The position numbers and the translations under genes are program-made. Below the pieces are notes generated by a model. That model ran no database searches, was not told where the DNA came from, and saw only the letters and a program-made list of their open reading frames with translations. Below are positions 35,128 through 44,787 of a stretch of DNA of 64,000 nt, piece by piece. The stretch spans positions 1 through 64,000 of the forward strand of contig CAJQLB010000008.1 of the NCBI GenBank assembly GCA_905479065.1, in the 5' to 3' direction. Numbering within the stretch: position 1 is the stretch's first letter; every line of letters begins with the position of its first letter. The DNA is from an uncultured Flavobacteriaceae bacterium. GTDB taxonomy: Bacteria > Bacteroidota > Bacteroidia > Flavobacteriales > Flavobacteriaceae.

Positions 35128-35841
35128 ATGATAAATAAAATAATTTTGATGATTTTGGCTTTTTCGTCCGCGATAGTTAACTCACAAAATATAATCGGTG
35201 CATGGGAAATGTCAACAACCTCGAAGCAAGGTGTTTTGATTAAAAATGTCGTCATATTCACAGAGGGTTACCAAGTCATTAGCCGTTATGAATCTGAGAC
35301 AGGTAATTTTATAGGGTGTAATGGAGGCACTTGGAAACTTAATGATGATATTATGACAGAAAAAGTTGAATTTGATACACAAACACCCGAAAGAATTGGA
35401 AACGAAGTACGTTTTGAAATTGCCATTACCGATACAACATTAAACATTGTTGGTGCTAATAAAAGGATATTTAAAAGAATAGATAAAGGGACACCTGGAA
35501 AGTTACAAGGGGCATGGTTAATGTCTGGAAAAATGAGAGATGGTAGAGTTCAGTCTCGAGACATTAATAGGCCAAGAAAGACCATGAAAATCTTGTCAGG
35601 GTCACGTTTTCAATGGATTGCTTACAACACAGAGACCAAACAATTTATGGGAACTGGTGGTGGAACTTATAACACATACAATGGTAAATACACTGAAAAC
35701 ATTGAGTTTTTTTCACGAGATAATTCTAAAGTTGGGGATAGTTTAGAATTTAATTTCACAATGAATCACGGAAAATGGCACCATCAAGGATTTTCAAGTA
35801 AGGGAAATGCCATACATGAAATTTGGACCATTAGACCATAG
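35128..35841 (+). CDS. Secreted protein with two lipocalin-like repeats
   Basis: The 237-residue protein has a signal peptide (residues 1-19, cleavage near VNSQ) and two tandem domains of about 100 residues. The first has IIGAWEMS, IGCNGGTWKL and RIGNEVRFE; the second has LQGAWLMS, MGTGGGTYNT and KVGDSLEFNF. The GxW start and beta-rich pattern suggest a lipocalin-like barrel in each half. The function is unknown. It lies 2 nt before the aldo/keto reductase gene and is probably cotranscribed with it. Confidence 0.75.
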   Translation: MINKIILMILAFSSAIVNSQNIIGAWEMSTTSKQGVLIKNVVIFTEGYQVISRYESETGNFIGCNGGTWKLNDDIMTEKVEFDTQTPERIGNEVRFEIAITDTTLNIVGANKRIFKRIDKGTPGKLQGAWLMSGKMRDGRVQSRDINRPRKTMKILSGSRFQWIAYNTETKQFMGTGGGTYNTYNGKYTENIEFFSRDNSKVGDSLEFNFTMNHGKWHHQGFSSKGNAIHEIWTIRP

Positions 35842-35843
35842 TT

Positions 35844-36857
35844 ATGTTAGATCATTCATTTTACAAAAAATTTGGAAGAACCGGTCTTAGGGTATCACCC
35901 ATAGCTTTAGGTACAGATAATTTTGGGAATGCGACCTCAAAAAGTATTTCAGAAAAAATTTTAAATACCGCGATAGATCATGGTATAAATCTTATCGATA
36001 CAGCCAATACTTATGCGTCGGGAGAATCTGAGAAAATTATAGGAAGAACATTAAAAGATAATGGGCACAGAGATCAGGTGCTCATTGCAACAAAATTCTT
36101 TTATCCAACAGGTAAGGGTGTTAATGACTGTGGGGTGTCTCGAAAACACATCATCCAAGCATGTGAAGATTCTTTAAAACGACTCAAAACTGATTATATT
36201 GATTTATATCAAATGCACCGTGTGGATTTGGAAGTTCCGTTAGAGGAGACATTAAGTGCGCTTACAAGTTTGGTTTCACAAGGTAAAATTAGATATTTTG
36301 GAGCAACGACATCACCATCATGGAAAATTGTGGAGAGTCATATGTTGTCTGATTTTAAAAACTTAGCCTTCACAGTTTCAGAACAATTACCTTATAATTT
36401 ATTAGACAGAAGGGCAGAAAATGAGATCTTACCAGCCTGTGAGTGGGCAGACTTAGCAGTGTTAGTGTGGTCTCCTTTAGCGATGGGCATGCTCACAGGG
36501 CGTTACAATAATAAATCGCATGGAGCTTATGATACACACCGCTACATTCGTGGAGGTATTTATTCTGAACGTATTACTGAAAAAGCTGTCAAGGTTGCAA
36601 ATAAATTCGCTGAGCTTGCTAGAACTCATCACATGACGCCGGCTCATTTGGCACTGCTTTGGGTAAAAGACCAACCAGGAATTACAGCGCCACTAATAGG
36701 TCCTAGAACTCTAGATCATTTGAAAGATCTGATTCCTTTGATGTCACAACGCTTGAGTCAAGATTTACGTTTAGCGTGTGATGATATTGTGCCTCCAGGA
36801 TCAGCTGTTGCAAATTTTTTGAATACAGCACCATGGATGAAAGGTAAATTAATGTAG
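35844..36857 (+). CDS. Aldo/keto reductase
   Basis: The 337-residue NADPH-dependent aldo/keto reductase carries the catalytic tetrad D52 and Y57 (NLIDTANTY), K84 (LIATKF) and H125 (YQMHRVD). The C-terminal cofactor segment LIGPRTLDHL is present. The sequence resembles the general-stress/YajO-type branch. The physiological carbonyl substrate is unknown. It follows the lipocalin-like gene by 2 nt. Confidence 0.88.
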   Translation: MLDHSFYKKFGRTGLRVSPIALGTDNFGNATSKSISEKILNTAIDHGINLIDTANTYASGESEKIIGRTLKDNGHRDQVLIATKFFYPTGKGVNDCGVSRKHIIQACEDSLKRLKTDYIDLYQMHRVDLEVPLEETLSALTSLVSQGKIRYFGATTSPSWKIVESHMLSDFKNLAFTVSEQLPYNLLDRRAENEILPACEWADLAVLVWSPLAMGMLTGRYNNKSHGAYDTHRYIRGGIYSERITEKAVKVANKFAELARTHHMTPAHLALLWVKDQPGITAPLIGPRTLDHLKDLIPLMSQRLSQDLRLACDDIVPPGSAVANFLNTAPWMKGKLM

Positions 36858-36948
36858 TCACTTCAAAAAAGGTGGCATAACGGAGACGTTATATACTGCT
36901 ATAGCATCTTTTATATTATTTTCTTATCTTTATGAATATCAATTAGTT

Positions 36949-38487
36949 ATGCTTAAAAAAGTTTATGGCAGTGCTATTCATGGCGTAGACGCAATCACCG
37001 TTACCGTTGAGGTCAATGTAGAAAATGGTATTGGATATCATTTAGTTGGCCTTCCAGATAATGCCATCAAAGAGAGTAACTATCGCATAGCTGCAGCACT
37101 TCAAAATAATCATTACAGAATACCAGGAAAAAAAATAATTATAAATATGTCTCCTGCTGCTTTGAGAAAAGAAGGAAGTGCCTATGACTTGACATTGGCA
37201 TTAGGGATTTTATCAGCATCTGGTCAAATCAAGTCTGAATCTATAGAAGACTATTTAATTATGGGAGAATTGTCATTGGATGGAAGTGTGTTGCCGATTA
37301 AAGGAGCATTACCCATTGCAATTAAAGCAAAACAGGAAGGCTATAAAGGGTTTATATTACCTATTCAAAATGCAAGAGAAGCTAGTATTGTAGATAACTT
37401 CAAGGTTTTCGGTGTAAGCAATATTAGTGAGGTTATTAATTTTTTTGATAAGTACCAACAATTGTCAGCTACCACAATCAATACAGAACGTGAGTTAAAT
37501 AAGAAGTTGGAATTTTTTGAGCATGATTTTTCAGATGTCAAAGGTCAAGAGAGCATTAAAAGATGTATGGAAATAGCTGCTGCAGGTGGGCATAATCTAA
37601 TTTTAATTGGCCCTCCGGGCTCAGGTAAAACCATGTTAGCGAAACGCTTACCTTCAATTTTACCTCCCATGACCGTAGTAGAATCCCTTGAAACAACAAA
37701 AATACATTCAGTTACAGGTAAATTAAATGAAAATGTAGGGTTGATTACGCAGCGACCATTTAGAAATCCTCACCATACGATATCTGATGTGGCTCTTGTT
37801 GGAGGAGGTTCTTATCCTCAACCGGGAGAAATTTCTATGTCACATAATGGTGTGTTGTTTTTAGATGAGCTACCAGAATTTAAACGAAGTGTTTTGGAGG
37901 TGATGCGACAACCATTAGAGGACAGAGAGGTAACTATATCAAGAGCTAAATATACATTGACTTATCCTTCTAGCTTTATGTTAGTCGCTAGTATGAATCC
38001 AAGTCCTAGTGGATATTTTAATAATTCTGATGCACCAATTAGAAGTTCTCCCTATGAAATGCAGCGTTACTTAAGTAAAATTTCAGGGCCTTTATTAGAT
38101 CGAATAGACCTCCATATTGAGGTAACTCCTGTTCCTTTTAAAAGATTATCTGATAAGGTCAAAAGTGAATCTTCCCGATCGATTAGAGCACGTGTTTGTG
38201 CTGCTAGAAAACTACAATCTTTGCGATATGTGAAGTCAGGAAAAGTACATTACAACGCACAAATGACATCACGGCAAATTATAAAATATTGTAAGTTAAA
38301 CAATCCGTCTCTAAAGCTATTGGAGACAGCAATGTCACGACTAGATCTATCAGCTAGAGCTTATAATAGAATTTTAAAAGTTTCAAGAACAATCGCTGAC
38401 TTGGCGTGCTCTGAGGATATACATGCAAATCATATTGGTGAGGCGATTCAGTACAGAAGTCTTGATCGTGCTGGTTGGCTACAATAA
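36949..38487 (+). CDS. comM: YifB/ComM family Mg-chelatase-like AAA+ ATPase
   Basis: The 512-residue protein has an N-terminal Lon-like domain (SAIHGVDAITV, then LVGLPDNAIKES), Walker A IGPPGSGKTM near residues 222-231, GEISMSHNGVLFLDELPEF near 297-315 with Walker B, sensor ASMNPSP near 348 and a C-terminal Mg-chelatase-like domain (DLSARAYNRILKVSRTIADL). In Vibrio and Haemophilus ComM is a helicase promoting branch migration during natural transformation, and the family is widespread. Two cysteines of the usual zinc cluster region (MNPSPSGYF) are replaced. The gene is monocistronic. Confidence 0.9.
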   Translation: MLKKVYGSAIHGVDAITVTVEVNVENGIGYHLVGLPDNAIKESNYRIAAALQNNHYRIPGKKIIINMSPAALRKEGSAYDLTLALGILSASGQIKSESIEDYLIMGELSLDGSVLPIKGALPIAIKAKQEGYKGFILPIQNAREASIVDNFKVFGVSNISEVINFFDKYQQLSATTINTERELNKKLEFFEHDFSDVKGQESIKRCMEIAAAGGHNLILIGPPGSGKTMLAKRLPSILPPMTVVESLETTKIHSVTGKLNENVGLITQRPFRNPHHTISDVALVGGGSYPQPGEISMSHNGVLFLDELPEFKRSVLEVMRQPLEDREVTISRAKYTLTYPSSFMLVASMNPSPSGYFNNSDAPIRSSPYEMQRYLSKISGPLLDRIDLHIEVTPVPFKRLSDKVKSESSRSIRARVCAARKLQSLRYVKSGKVHYNAQMTSRQIIKYCKLNNPSLKLLETAMSRLDLSARAYNRILKVSRTIADLACSEDIHANHIGEAIQYRSLDRAGWLQ

Positions 38488-38976
38488 TGACAAGAATGAT
38501 TTTTTATTGTAGTGGTTAAAATGTAAACATGGTTATGGATATTTCTATGATACCACTTACGTGTAACATAGCAGTTACTAAAAGCCATCGAGAAGCATCA
38601 TTATTTGTTTTGTTAAATTTATTCATTTTAGAAATAAAATGACACTACATTTCATCAATATTTTTCATTGATTTATGGTTGGTTTCGTTGTGTATCCTAA
38701 TTTTTATATTGATTATTTAGATCAAAAATTAGATTTCTTAAAGAATACAGTCACACAGAATCGTTGCGGTTAAAATAATAAAATAGATAATGAGTTTTAA
38801 TAAAAAACTACTCATGATGGTTGTTTTATTTGTTAAGGATGCACAATAATACAAAAATTGTAGTTTTTTTAAGGTCCAGGAGACACAAAAAATATCTTTT
38901 TAAGATAGGTTTTGCTGTTGAATTATTTTTTAAAAAGGGTTATTTTGTATCTTCCAAATTAAAATAAATACTTTTT

Positions 38977-39111
38977 ATGTTACAGTGGCACAAAAATCTG
39001 ACAGAGAAGTTTCGTAATAAATTGGAATTTTCACATTACCAATTATACTGGATTTCCTTTTTTAAAGGATTGCTTGTAGGAGGCATTATTGTTTTTTTAT
39101 ACCTAAGATAG
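38977..39111 (+). CDS. Small single-pass membrane protein
   Basis: This 44-codon ORF encodes MLQWHKNLTEK, a basic stretch, then SHYQLYWISFFKG and a hydrophobic helix LLVGGIIVFLYL ending in R. The layout (amphipathic basic N-terminus, one transmembrane helix with GxxxG-like glycines) and the Trp/Tyr belt look like a genuine small membrane protein, and I have the impression that similar short proteins occur in other flavobacteria. The function is unknown. Confidence 0.5.
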   Translation: MLQWHKNLTEKFRNKLEFSHYQLYWISFFKGLLVGGIIVFLYLR

Positions 39112-39171
39112 GTTGAGTGTTCTAAAACAGTGAATTCTTTCGTTGTTAAAAAAAGACTAGTAAAAACGAAA

Positions 39172-39209
39172 AGCCTTATACGAAACTCCCCCGAGTTTCA
39201 TATAAGGCT
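39172..39209. repeat. Long inverted repeat (17-bp stem)
   Basis: AGCCTTATACGAAACTC (39172-39188) pairs with GAGTTTCATATAAGGCT (39193-39209) with a single C/A mismatch and a four-base C loop. On the plus strand no T run follows; on the minus strand the flank is T-rich. It could be a terminator for an unseen minus-strand transcript, an RNA structure or a protein-binding site. Confidence 0.6.
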
Positions 39210-39438
39210 AATTCAGACATTTTAATAATTGACTCAACACTTAACCAAGTCAATGACAAATTTATAGCACGAGGTACTTCTATTTTATGACATTTGTCAT
39301 GTTTCAAAGATATTTAGAGAAATTAGTTTCTATCCTGATTCCTTTGAAGCATATATTATTTATTTAAAAAATATTTTTACGAGTCTAAGCACAATAAAAG
39401 GTACCTCGAATGCACGAAATGGTTTAAATCTTCAATAA

Positions 39439-39446
39439 TATTTTTG
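39439..39446 (+). promoter_or_regulatory. Putative -7 element of the M16 protease gene
   Basis: TATTTTTG matches TAnnTTTG, 37 nt before the ATG. Confidence 0.45.
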
Positions 39447-39483
39447 TTACTTTTGAAAACAATTTTTAAAAATATAAAACATC

Positions 39484-42339
39484 ATGATTCACTTAAAATC
39501 CATCTTATTTAAAGGATACATTTTATCAGGATTATTACTCTGTCTTTCCTGTAACCTTGACAATAATTCAAATGCTAATCTGGCTATTGAGTTTGAAAAA
39601 TACACACTAACAAATGGACTTCAGGTCGTGCTGCATTCAGATGCTTCGGATCCTGTGGTGTCATTAGCTATTCAATATGGTGTTGGTTCTAATCGCGAAA
39701 AAACTGGCCGTACAGGTTTTGCTCATTTATTTGAGCACATGTTATTTCAGGAGTCCGAGAATGTACCGCAAGATCAATTCTTTAAGAAAATTCAGGATGC
39801 TGGAGGAACCTTAAACGGAGGTACATGGAAAGATGGCACTATCTATTACGAAGTTGTACCAAAAAACGCATTAGAAATGGTCATGTGGTTAGAGAGTGAC
39901 CGCATGGGATATTTGATAAATACAGTTACTGAAGCTGCTTTTTATAACCAACAAGAGGTTGTTCAAAATGAAAAGAGACAGCGTGTTGATAACAACCCTT
40001 ACGGACATACAAGCTGGGTCTTAGATAAGGCCATATACCCTGAAGGGCATCCTTACAATTGGCAAGTGATAGGGGAATTAGAGGATTTACAAAATGCAAC
40101 TGTAGAAGATGTTAAAGAATTTTATGACAAATATTATGGTCCAAACAATGCTACATTGGTCTTGGCAGGAGATTTTGAAAAAAATGATGCAAAAAATCTA
40201 ATAGAAAAATACTTTGGTGAAATTAAACGTCGTCAGGAGGTCGAGCCGTTAGAGCCACAACCTGTGACACTATCACAAATCAAGCGTTTGTATCATGAAG
40301 ATAACTTTGCGACTGCTCCACAATTAAATATGGTTTGGCCTACATTACAACAATATACCGATGACGCCTATGCTTTAGATTTTTTAGGACAATTATTATC
40401 TCAGGGTAAAAAGGCACCAATGTATAAAATATTGGTCAAGGAGAAGGAATTAACCTCTCGCGTAGGTGCATACAATAATTCACAAGAAATTGCAGGAGAG
40501 TTTAGTATTAGTGTTACTGCGAATTCAGGAAAAAATTTAGCGGAGGTCGAAACTGCAATCTTTGAGGCATTTGATCTATTTGAAAGTGAGGGTGTTTTAG
40601 AGCGAGATGTTGAACGAATTAAAGCTGGCTTAGAAACAGATTTTTATAATGGGATAAGTAGTGTTTTGGGTAAATCATTTCAGTTAGCACAATACAACGT
40701 ATTTGCCGGAGATCCTGGGTTTATAACTCAGGATATTGAAAATATAAAAGCAGTTACTAAAGAAGATATTTTACGAGTGTATGAAACATATATAAAAGAT
40801 AAACCTTTTGTTTTAACAAGCTTTGTCCCAAAAGGACAATTGGACTTGGCTGCCAAAAATAGTGTGATGGCAGCTGTTGTTGAAGAAGAGATAAAGGAAA
40901 ATCTTGACGTTGAAGTTGTTGAAAGAAATAATGAGGTGATAAAAACACCTTCCAATTTTGATCGTTCTATTGAGCCAGGACAAGGAGTTTCTCCAAAATT
41001 AAATATTCCAGAGTCATGGTCAGCTACCACGGCTAATCAAATGAAGGTATTGGGTGTTGAACAGACAGAATTACCACTTGTGAACTTTAGTTTGATTATA
41101 GATGGTGGTCATATGTTAGATTCTTTTGATAAAAATGGAGTTGCTAATTTAATGACTGATATTATGATGGAGGGGACTGCCAATAGAACGCCTCAGGAAT
41201 TGGAAGAGGCTATCGAGTTACTCGGTGCAAGTATTAATATGAGAACAGGGAATGAAGCAATTACAATTTCGGGGAATACGTTGGTAAGAAATTTTAGAGA
41301 AACCATGGATTTAGTTGAGGAAATCTTGTTGAATCCGCGTTGGGATGAGGAAGAACTCAAGCGTATTAAACTTAGCACCATAAATAGTATTAAACGATCA
41401 TCTGCAAACCCTAATGTCGTGTCAAGGAATGTAAGAAATAAAGTTCTTTACGGAGAAAAACATATGCTTGCTTATCCAATTTCAGGGTCAGTGACTTCTG
41501 TAGAGGCAATAACCATGAATGATTTAAAATCGTTTTATGAAAATTATTTTTCACCATCAGTTAGTAGATTTCATATTGTAGGAAACATAGATAAAGAAGA
41601 AGTTTTAACTGTTCTGGAAGATTTAGAGTCAAAATGGGCTGTAAAAGAGGTGTCAATTCCAACATATCCTTTACCTGAAAAAAGAGATAAAGCATCTTTA
41701 TATTTTGTTGACATTCCGAATGCCAAACAATCAGTCATTGATATTGGATATTTATCTATGGCGAGAACAGATTCAGATTTTTTTGCTGCAACAGTCATGA
41801 ATTACAAATTAGGGGGATCTTTTTCAGGTAATGTAAATTTAATACTGAGAGAAGAAAAAGGGTATACCTATGGAGCGAGAACTGGATTTAGTGGTACCAA
41901 AACCCCTGGCACGTTTTCTGCATCCTCAAGTGTTAGAACTAATACGACCTATGAATCAGTTCAAATTTTTAAAGAAGAAATTGAAAAATACAAGAATGGG
42001 ATTACGCAAGAAGATCTTGATTTTACAAAAAATGCATTAATTAAATCTAATGCGAGACGTTTCGAATCTCAATATTCACTTCTCAATATGCTTCAAAATA
42101 TTAGTGCATATAACTTATCCTCAGATTACATCGCAGAAGAGGAGCAAATTATAGAAAACATGACGCTAGAGCAACATAAATTACTCGCAAACAAATACTT
42201 AGATGCTACCGAAATGGGATATTTAGTTGTTGGAGACGCAGCAACACAATTTGAGAACTTTAAAAACGCAGGTTTTGACGAGGTAATTTTACTCGATAAA
42301 GATGCAAAGGAAATTAAAGTTTTGGATATTAAACTCTAA
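39484..42339 (+). CDS. M16-family zinc metalloprotease (two-domain pitrilysin type)
   Basis: The 951-residue protein has a hydrophobic N-terminal signal ending LLLCLSC near residue 23, suggesting an envelope lipoprotein. Two M16 halves follow. The first carries the inverted zinc motif HLFEHML (HxxEH) near residues 82-88 and the distal glutamate region EVVQNEKRQR near 158-167. The second half (from about 500) is an inactive-type homologue that closes the chamber, with RxxxY-like GYTYGARTGF near 791. Such proteases degrade peptides in the periplasm. The gene stands alone and ends at a clear terminator. Confidence 0.9.
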   Translation: MIHLKSILFKGYILSGLLLCLSCNLDNNSNANLAIEFEKYTLTNGLQVVLHSDASDPVVSLAIQYGVGSNREKTGRTGFAHLFEHMLFQESENVPQDQFFKKIQDAGGTLNGGTWKDGTIYYEVVPKNALEMVMWLESDRMGYLINTVTEAAFYNQQEVVQNEKRQRVDNNPYGHTSWVLDKAIYPEGHPYNWQVIGELEDLQNATVEDVKEFYDKYYGPNNATLVLAGDFEKNDAKNLIEKYFGEIKRRQEVEPLEPQPVTLSQIKRLYHEDNFATAPQLNMVWPTLQQYTDDAYALDFLGQLLSQGKKAPMYKILVKEKELTSRVGAYNNSQEIAGEFSISVTANSGKNLAEVETAIFEAFDLFESEGVLERDVERIKAGLETDFYNGISSVLGKSFQLAQYNVFAGDPGFITQDIENIKAVTKEDILRVYETYIKDKPFVLTSFVPKGQLDLAAKNSVMAAVVEEEIKENLDVEVVERNNEVIKTPSNFDRSIEPGQGVSPKLNIPESWSATTANQMKVLGVEQTELPLVNFSLIIDGGHMLDSFDKNGVANLMTDIMMEGTANRTPQELEEAIELLGASINMRTGNEAITISGNTLVRNFRETMDLVEEILLNPRWDEEELKRIKLSTINSIKRSSANPNVVSRNVRNKVLYGEKHMLAYPISGSVTSVEAITMNDLKSFYENYFSPSVSRFHIVGNIDKEEVLTVLEDLESKWAVKEVSIPTYPLPEKRDKASLYFVDIPNAKQSVIDIGYLSMARTDSDFFAATVMNYKLGGSFSGNVNLILREEKGYTYGARTGFSGTKTPGTFSASSSVRTNTTYESVQIFKEEIEKYKNGITQEDLDFTKNALIKSNARRFESQYSLLNMLQNISAYNLSSDYIAEEEQIIENMTLEQHKLLANKYLDATEMGYLVVGDAATQFENFKNAGFDEVILLDKDAKEIKVLDIKL

Positions 42340-42357
42340 GAATACTAAAATTTTAAT

Positions 42358-42389
42358 TAAAAAGGTATGATGAATTTCATACCTTTTTT
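42358..42389 (+). terminator. Rho-independent terminator after the M16 gene
   Basis: AAAAGGTATGA pairs with TCATACCTTTT and a T run follows, about 20 nt after the stop at 42339. Confidence 0.85.
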
Positions 42390-42449
42390 GTTTTGCTAAT
42401 TTGCACTATATTGTAGGTTGTCTATCATTGTCTGTCTAATTTTTTTAGT

Positions 42450-43568
42450 ATGAAATTTAATTTATTTTTTATTCTTGTTGTGTCTTGTTTGTATAATTGT
42501 GATTCTAAAAAAGGAAAAGTAAAAGAAATAAGTTCTGTGAATACCATTAAAACGGAGCTAATTCCCATTTTAAATCTTAATGAGGCAAACCGGTTGGCAA
42601 AATTGCCGCTGTATTGTATGGATAAGGAGTATCCTAACAAGTTAAATCAAACGATTGGTAGTCAACTTGATTTAAAGTCGCCAAAAGAGTTGCATCCTGC
42701 ATTTTATGGATGCTTTGATTGGCATTCAGCTGTTCATGGTCATTGGAGTTTAGTTAGTTTGCTTAAAAACTTTCCAAAACTAGATAATGCTGTTGAAATT
42801 AAGAGGAGATTGCTAAAAAGTATTTCTCAAGAAAATATTCAGGTTGAGGTTGCCTATTTTAATGGAAAATATAACGCCTCTTATGAGCGTACCTATGGTT
42901 GGGCGTGGATCCTGAAATTAGCTGAGGAATTGCATTCTTGGAATGATCCCACTGCTAAAATATTGGAGAAAAATTTAAAGCCTTTAACCAATTTAATGGT
43001 TTCGAAATACATGGAGTTTTTACCTAGACTTAATTACCCTTTAAGAGTAGGAGAGCATCCAAATACAGGTTTTGGATTATCATTTGCGCATGATTATGCT
43101 CTGGCGGTTCAACACCAGGAGTTGCAAGACATTATTGAGCAAAGAGCAATAGACTTTTATTTTAATGATCAACAATGTCCTTTAAGCTGGGAACCTAGTG
43201 GATTTGATTTTTTATCGCCGTGCTTGGAAGAAGCAGCACTGATGAAACGAGTATTATCATCAGAAAAGTTCATAATTTGGATTGATAAATTTTTACCACA
43301 ACTCAAAGATGAAACATTTGATTTAGAAACAGGTCTTGTCTTGGACCGTACAGATGGTAAGCTTGTACATTTAGATGGTGTTAATTTTTCAAGGGCATGG
43401 AGTCTTAATAAAATTGCTGAAGGTATTCCAGAGTTCAATCATCTAAAAAATGTCGCAAATAAGCATATAAATTATTCTTTACCTAGTGTTGTTGAAGATT
43501 CCTATGAAGGGGGGCACTGGCTCGGAAGTTTTGCCATCTATGCATTAAACTCCATAAATAATGATTAA
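42450..43568 (+). CDS. DUF2891 family lipoprotein
   Basis: The 372-residue protein has a lipoprotein-like signal (FILVVSCLYNC, cysteine at 17) and a DUF2891 domain marked by HPAFYGCFDWHSAVHGHWSL near residues 81-100, RTYGWAWILKLAEEL near 149-163 and GFGLSFAHDYAL near 207-218, all rich in aromatic and histidine residues. The fold is probably an alpha-helical barrel, and the activity is unknown. It overlaps the next gene by 8 nt and so leads the operon with an Nramp-like transporter and pxpABC. Confidence 0.87.
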   Translation: MKFNLFFILVVSCLYNCDSKKGKVKEISSVNTIKTELIPILNLNEANRLAKLPLYCMDKEYPNKLNQTIGSQLDLKSPKELHPAFYGCFDWHSAVHGHWSLVSLLKNFPKLDNAVEIKRRLLKSISQENIQVEVAYFNGKYNASYERTYGWAWILKLAEELHSWNDPTAKILEKNLKPLTNLMVSKYMEFLPRLNYPLRVGEHPNTGFGLSFAHDYALAVQHQELQDIIEQRAIDFYFNDQQCPLSWEPSGFDFLSPCLEEAALMKRVLSSEKFIIWIDKFLPQLKDETFDLETGLVLDRTDGKLVHLDGVNFSRAWSLNKIAEGIPEFNHLKNVANKHINYSLPSVVEDSYEGGHWLGSFAIYALNSINND

Positions 43569-44787
43569 GTCTTGGTTTAAAAACATAGGCCCAGGTCCCT
43601 TAGTCGCTGCTGCATTTATTGGTCCAGGTACAGTAACACTATGTACGATGGCTGGTGTTAATTTTGGCTATGCATTACTTTGGGCCATGGGGCTTTCTGT
43701 TGTGGCGACGATAATTTTACAAGAAATGTCAGCGAGATTGGGAATTATTGCTCAAAAAGGTTTAGCTGATGTGATTCGAAGTGAAATTAATAATCCTGTT
43801 CTAAAATATGTATCAATTGTACTCATACTGTCAGCAATAGTTATTGGAAATGCTGCTTATGAGGCCGGTAATATTAGTGGTGGTGTTCTTGGGTTAGAGA
43901 CGGTGTTTGGTGTGCAAAATTTAAATATTGCTACTTGTAACTTTAATATTTTTAGTGTTCTTATAGGGTTGGTGGCGTTCTTATTACTTTTTATCGGTAA
44001 CTATAAGTTTTTAGAAAGAGTACTTGTGTCCTTAGTTATTTTAATGAGTGGTGCATTCTTATTGACTGCAATCATGACACGTCCTGACCTTGTAGAAATT
44101 GCGGAGGGATTGCTATTACCTGAGGTAGCAGACAATAGCATATTGACAATCATTGGGTTGATTGGGACGACAGTAGTGCCTTATAATTTATTTTTACACT
44201 CGTCATTAGTAAAAGAAAAATGGAAGTCTAAAACTGATTTAGGCCATGCACGGAAAGATACTTTTATTGCGGTGGTTTTGGGAGGTGTTGTATCAATGAG
44301 CATCATTATCTCTGCAACAGCTATCAATGTCGAAGAAATTAACAATGTAGCGGACTTGGCCTTAGGGCTTGAGCCGTTATTTGGAAGATTTTCGAAATAT
44401 TTTTTAGCGCTGGGTTTGTTTGCAGCCGGTATTACCAGTGCAATTACAGCTCCTTTAGCAGCAGCTTTTGTAGCATGTGGATGTCTCGGATGGTCAACGA
44501 ATATGACAAGCTCTAAATTTAGAATGGTATGGGTTTTTGTGCTTTTGGCTGGCGTTATTTCTTCCTCCTCAGGGATTAAATCCATTCAAATAATAAAGTT
44601 TGCACAAGTAACAAACGGCATCTTGTTACCTGTGATTGCCGGTTTTCTTATTTGGATTATGAATAAAAAGACTGTCCTTGGTCTTTATAAAAATAAACTT
44701 AAACACAATATTGTAGGAGTAGGGGTTCTATTAATTACGATTTTTTTGGGATTAAAAAGTATTTTTAAGGTGTTTGAATTACTGTAA
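43561..44787 (+). CDS. Nramp-like transporter lacking canonical metal-binding motifs
   Basis: The 408-residue membrane protein has about 11 helices and the Nramp (SLC11/APC) fold. In helix 1 the canonical DPGN reads GPGT (residues 21-24), and in helix 6 the MPHN motif reads VPYN (206-209), so the ligands that bind Mn/Fe are missing. The operon context with 5-oxoprolinase genes, as for YcsG beside ycsF and kipI/kipA in Bacillus subtilis, suggests that it imports an organic substrate such as 5-oxoproline, perhaps with a cation. This is inference. It starts inside the DUF2891 gene and ends directly at the pxpA ATG. Confidence 0.82.
   Translation: MIKSWFKNIGPGPLVAAAFIGPGTVTLCTMAGVNFGYALLWAMGLSVVATIILQEMSARLGIIAQKGLADVIRSEINNPVLKYVSIVLILSAIVIGNAAYEAGNISGGVLGLETVFGVQNLNIATCNFNIFSVLIGLVAFLLLFIGNYKFLERVLVSLVILMSGAFLLTAIMTRPDLVEIAEGLLLPEVADNSILTIIGLIGTTVVPYNLFLHSSLVKEKWKSKTDLGHARKDTFIAVVLGGVVSMSIIISATAINVEEINNVADLALGLEPLFGRFSKYFLALGLFAAGITSAITAPLAAAFVACGCLGWSTNMTSSKFRMVWVFVLLAGVISSSSGIKSIQIIKFAQVTNGILLPVIAGFLIWIMNKKTVLGLYKNKLKHNIVGVGVLLITIFLGLKSIFKVFELL

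Larger units (their letters stand above)
38488..39483. other. Gene-poor region of about 1 kb
   Basis: Between comM and the M16 protease gene only one credible small ORF (38977-39111) and one strong hairpin (39172-39209) are visible. A 36-codon minus-strand ORF (38516-38626, MNKFNKTNND to TMFTF) with a hydrophobic stretch is possible but weak. The rest is very AT-rich with short near-palindromes such as ATGACATTTGTCAT near 39286. No tRNA or known riboswitch is recognised. Confidence 0.5.

Noticed and set aside
38516-38626. Minus-strand 36-aa hydrophobic ORF
   Set aside because: Very short with no coding support beyond a hydrophobic stretch, so it is mentioned only in the gap description.
44181-44585. 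Minus-strand 134-aa ORF
   Set aside because: Antisense to the Nramp-like transporter, an overlapping artefact of alanine/valine-rich helices.
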